From positions 1 through 8,503 of the forward strand of contig JAGZRP010000027.1 in assembly GCA_018381595.1 (NCBI GenBank): 8,503 nucleotides of DNA, read 5' to 3'. Both the position numbers and the translations under genes were made by a program. Under the pieces are notes generated by a model. It searched no databases and was not told the origin of the DNA. It was given only the letters and a program-made list of their open reading frames with translations. The first letter of the stretch is position 1, and each line of letters begins with the position of its first letter. Shown here one piece after another: positions 6,639-8,503 of this stretch. The DNA comes from Bacillota bacterium (GTDB taxonomy: Bacteria > Bacillota_I > Bacilli_A > RF39 > UBA660).

Positions 6639-6962
6639 CTATGATTTTCCCTCTTTCTTTTTTAATTTTATCACAATTAAAATATGATATATCGTTAATA
6701 TGGATAATACAAGATATCCAATTACAATAAAAATTGCTTCTGGAGTTAATAACATCACATGGCGAAATAAAAATGCAATTTCATTTTCACCAGTTCCTAC
6801 CCAATCTCTTCCCATTGCGAAAATAAGACTAAATGCAGGAATCGCCAAAGATAATCCTGTTTGTAAAAGTCCAGTTAAAATATGCTTTTGAAAACACATA
6901 ACAATTCCAAATATAAATATAAAAAGCAATAATGCCCAATAAAAAATCCATAACCATTCCAT
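6639..6962 (-). CDS. Small three-helix membrane protein, unknown function
   Basis: The product is 107 residues and I do not recognise the family. Hydrophobic segments lie at about 3-23 (opening with the aromatic-rich MEWLWIFYW), 29-49 and 76-98. A polar loop at 50-69 contains GRDWVGTGENEIAFLFRH, and the tail is short and basic (KLKKKEGKS). By the positive-inside rule the C-terminus would be cytoplasmic. AGGAGG seven bases before the ATG overlaps the stop codon of the DHH-LOG gene (11 bases between genes), and the stop TAG abuts the DUF362 ATG. This tight packing shows it is a real operon member rather than a chance frame. Context gives no firm role; anchoring or regulating its cytoplasmic neighbours is only a guess. 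Confidence 0.8.
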   Translation of the reverse strand: MEWLWIFYWALLLFIFIFGIVMCFQKHILTGLLQTGLSLAIPAFSLIFAMGRDWVGTGENEIAFLFRHVMLLTPEAIFIVIGYLVLSILTIYHILIVIKLKKKEGKS

Positions 6963-6973
6963 ATAAATTCCTC

Positions 6974-8359
6974 CTATTCAAATTCTAAAATATTATTAAG
7001 AGATATTTCTACGATTTCTCTTACAACTTCTTCCTTTGTATTACATAGTTTAAAATATTGATAAATTGATTCATCATTCATCCCCTTTTGAATCATTTCT
7101 TGAATCCAATCAATTAAAAATTGATAATGATGATTTTGATTATAAATTAGCAAAGGTTTTTTCGTCTCTACACTTCTATTTTCTTCTATCATTGCAAACA
7201 ATTCACTTGCAGTTCCACTTCCTCCAGGTAAAAACAAAAGAACTTCTGAATCATAATATAACGCCTTTGTTCTCTCCATAGTTGTTTCCAATCGCTTCTC
7301 ACTGATACTTTTTATCTGTTTTAAATCATTCACGTATTTTTGTATAGTATAAGAATGAACTCCAACGTTTCGAAAAGCTTCATAACAAATTCCCATCAGT
7401 CCTGTGGAGGAAGCCCCAAAATATAATGCAATATTTTCATGAGATAATTGCTCACAAATATATTTTGTATCCTCGACGAATGGAGAATCATCACAGTCTA
7501 TGGAAGAACATCCAATAAATAATTTGAGTGGCGTTTGATAGTATTGGAAAACGTGTGGCATAATCTTAGACCCCCGAGAAACCAATCCAGATTTCGTAAC
7601 TACTTTAGTAACGTGTCTTGTAATAAAATAAATATGGGTTTTCATTTCCTTCATGTCTGTATGCATAAAAATAAATAAATGCAATTGATTTTCTTCTAAA
7701 TAGGCTTTACAGTGTTTTAAAATTGTTTCCAGTTTCTTAGTAATATCTTCTTTTACAATAATATAACTAGAAGCAACTGTGTAGTTTGCAAATTGATATT
7801 TCTTCAAACCATGTAGGGAAGCTTTAAAAAGATCTCCCATATTAGTAAGACAAAGCCCCTCTTGATACATCTCCTGATAATCACAATGAATATCCTGACA
7901 CATTTTTCGAATGATACCTTCATCGTTACTACGAACCTTTTCTTTCACATGAAATGATATGGTATCAATCATACTTGCAAGAATTATTAGCTTTTTATCA
8001 AATGCATCAAAAGCAGAGGGCTCCTTTTCATATATAGCGAGTGCGGTTGCACAAATACATGAATTCCAATAGTATGGAATATCAAATGTCTCTTTTGTTG
8101 GATGATGATCAATTATCCCTACAATCTCACCCGGAATAGTTCTTTGATGATGATCCACTAAAATATAGGAAGCATTGGATACTAATTTTTTTTGATACTT
8201 TTTAACATCTAGTCCATACTTTTTACAAATTTCATAACTCTGAGAATCTAATTCTCTATCTGGAATGATATAGGAAGCAAAATACCCTTTTGATTTCATT
8301 AACTTTTCCATCAAATAACCACTAATCATACTATCAATATCAGGGTTTACATGTCCCAA
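6974..8359 (-). CDS. DHH/DHHA2 phosphoesterase fused to a LOG-type nucleotide phosphoribohydrolase
   Basis: The frame gives 461 residues from a TTG. Residues 1-275 resemble family II (Mn-dependent) pyrophosphatases: GHVNPDIDS (H3, D7, D9), LVDHHQ (D69), IIDHHP (D84-H85-H86), SMIDT (D132), then a DHHA2 domain ending GLVSRGSKIMPHV (258-270). The pyrophosphatase motif SRKKQ is SRGSK here, so the substrate may differ. Residues 278-452 form a LOG (TIGR00730-like) domain: FIGCSS, GASSTGLMG (315-323), METTMERTKAL-like helix (R363, K365) and PGGSGTASE (378-386) with the catalytic Glu. LOG enzymes split nucleoside 5'-monophosphates into base and ribose 5-phosphate. The start is doubtful: the TTG has no ribosome-binding site and omits the first strand. 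GAGGGGTG-ATG at 8382-8384 is one base out of frame; without one A at 8379-8381 the start would read MNVKEYIILGHVNPD. It heads the operon with the membrane and DUF362 genes. Confidence 0.85.
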   Translation of the reverse strand: MGHVNPDIDSMISGYLMEKLMKSKGYFASYIIPDRELDSQSYEICKKYGLDVKKYQKKLVSNASYILVDHHQRTIPGEIVGIIDHHPTKETFDIPYYWNSCICATALAIYEKEPSAFDAFDKKLIILASMIDTISFHVKEKVRSNDEGIIRKMCQDIHCDYQEMYQEGLCLTNMGDLFKASLHGLKKYQFANYTVASSYIIVKEDITKKLETILKHCKAYLEENQLHLFIFMHTDMKEMKTHIYFITRHVTKVVTKSGLVSRGSKIMPHVFQYYQTPLKLFIGCSSIDCDDSPFVEDTKYICEQLSHENIALYFGASSTGLMGICYEAFRNVGVHSYTIQKYVNDLKQIKSISEKRLETTMERTKALYYDSEVLLFLPGGSGTASELFAMIEENRSVETKKPLLIYNQNHHYQFLIDWIQEMIQKGMNDESIYQYFKLCNTKEEVVREIVEISLNNILEFE

Positions 8360-8404
8360 AATAATATATTCTTTGACGTTTCATCACCCCTCGATTCTAA
8401 ATTC

Positions 8405-8434
8405 ATTATAGCATAATCAAAAAAAGAATGTTAA
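8405..8434 (-). promoter_or_regulatory. Promoter of the DHH-LOG / membrane protein / DUF362 operon
   Basis: On the minus strand TATAAT (8405-8410) is preceded by TGC, an extended -10. TTAACA (8429-8434), a five-of-six match to the -35 consensus, lies 18 bases upstream. The -35 sits inside the preceding terminator hairpin. The leader is about 15 nucleotides before the GAGGGGTGATG start region. Confidence 0.75.
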
Positions 8435-8455
8435 CAAAAATCACATTCTTTTTTT
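8419..8455 (-). terminator. Rho-independent terminator of an upstream gene
   Basis: Arms at 8443-8455 and 8419-8431 form a perfect 13-bp stem (A7 GAATGT and its complement) around an 11-base loop. On the minus strand it has an A-tract before and a T7 tract in the descending arm. With the A-rich 5' side it might also work on the plus strand, but no plus-strand gene is present. Confidence 0.8.
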
Positions 8456-8503
8456 AAGCTATCATCAATTGCGTATAATATTTCTTGATTACATTTTTCT
8501 CGT
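8431..8503 (-). CDS. Possible C-terminal end of an upstream gene (partial, frame uncertain)
   Basis: A terminator here implies a gene entering from beyond the right edge. Two minus-strand frames stay open from the edge. One gives 23 residues ending ...YAIDDSLKKECDFC with its stop at 8431-8433 inside the terminator loop. The other gives 15 residues ending YYTQLMIA with its stop at 8454-8456, right at the foot of the stem, which is the pattern seen at the other terminators in this window. Too little remains to choose or to name the product. Confidence 0.3.
   Translation of the reverse strand, partial: REKCNQEILYAIDDSLKKECDFC

Noticed and set aside
6700..7281. Plus-strand open frames at 6700-6891 and 7066-7281
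   Set aside because: They are antisense to the membrane protein and the LOG domain; no ribosome-binding site or family features.

Overview
The window reads as low-GC (roughly 30%), AT-tract-rich Bacillota DNA. Standard Shine-Dalgarno sites and ordinary sigma-A-type promoters are present. TGA is used as a stop (the P-type ATPase gene ends in it), which excludes the Mycoplasma code. The protein flavour suggests a gut Erysipelotrichia/Coprobacillus-like lineage, but that placement is only an impression. Every supported gene is on the minus strand, so transcription runs from high to low coordinates.

Layout in transcription order. (1) At the right edge there is a strong terminator and perhaps the last codons of an upstream gene. 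(2) An operon follows from about 8400 to 5747. It encodes a large two-part enzyme (DHH/DHHA2 phosphoesterase fused to a LOG-type nucleotide phosphoribohydrolase), a small three-helix membrane protein, and a DUF362 protein without a ferredoxin domain, and it ends in a terminator. (3) A copper operon follows: a Cu(I) P1B-type ATPase (copA), then a 72-residue CopZ-like metal-binding protein whose start lies inside copA. A 21-bp inverted repeat sits in the leader and a 12-bp-stem terminator closes the operon. (4) A two-gene unit encodes an ASCH (PUA-like) protein and an SRPBCC/START-like protein. (5) A MerR-family regulator with a GyrI-like effector domain has a textbook 19-bp-spacer promoter over a near-perfect dyad. 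(6) A MATE/MOP-like multi-spanning transporter gene runs off the left edge and is broken by a one-base shift in an A/T run.

Functionally, copA and the CopZ-like protein form a copper detoxification pair. The MerR/GyrI regulator next to a putative efflux transporter recalls the BmrR/Bmr arrangement, although the transporter has its own promoter and a terminator separates the two genes. The least explained unit is the DHH-LOG / membrane protein / DUF362 operon. The fusion keeps both sets of signature residues but has a changed substrate-binding motif in DHHA2. Its 5' end also looks frame-disrupted: the good ribosome-binding site and ATG are one base out of frame with the body.

No rRNA, tRNA, CRISPR array, insertion sequence or recognisable riboswitch was seen, and no gene-free stretch exceeds 300 bases.
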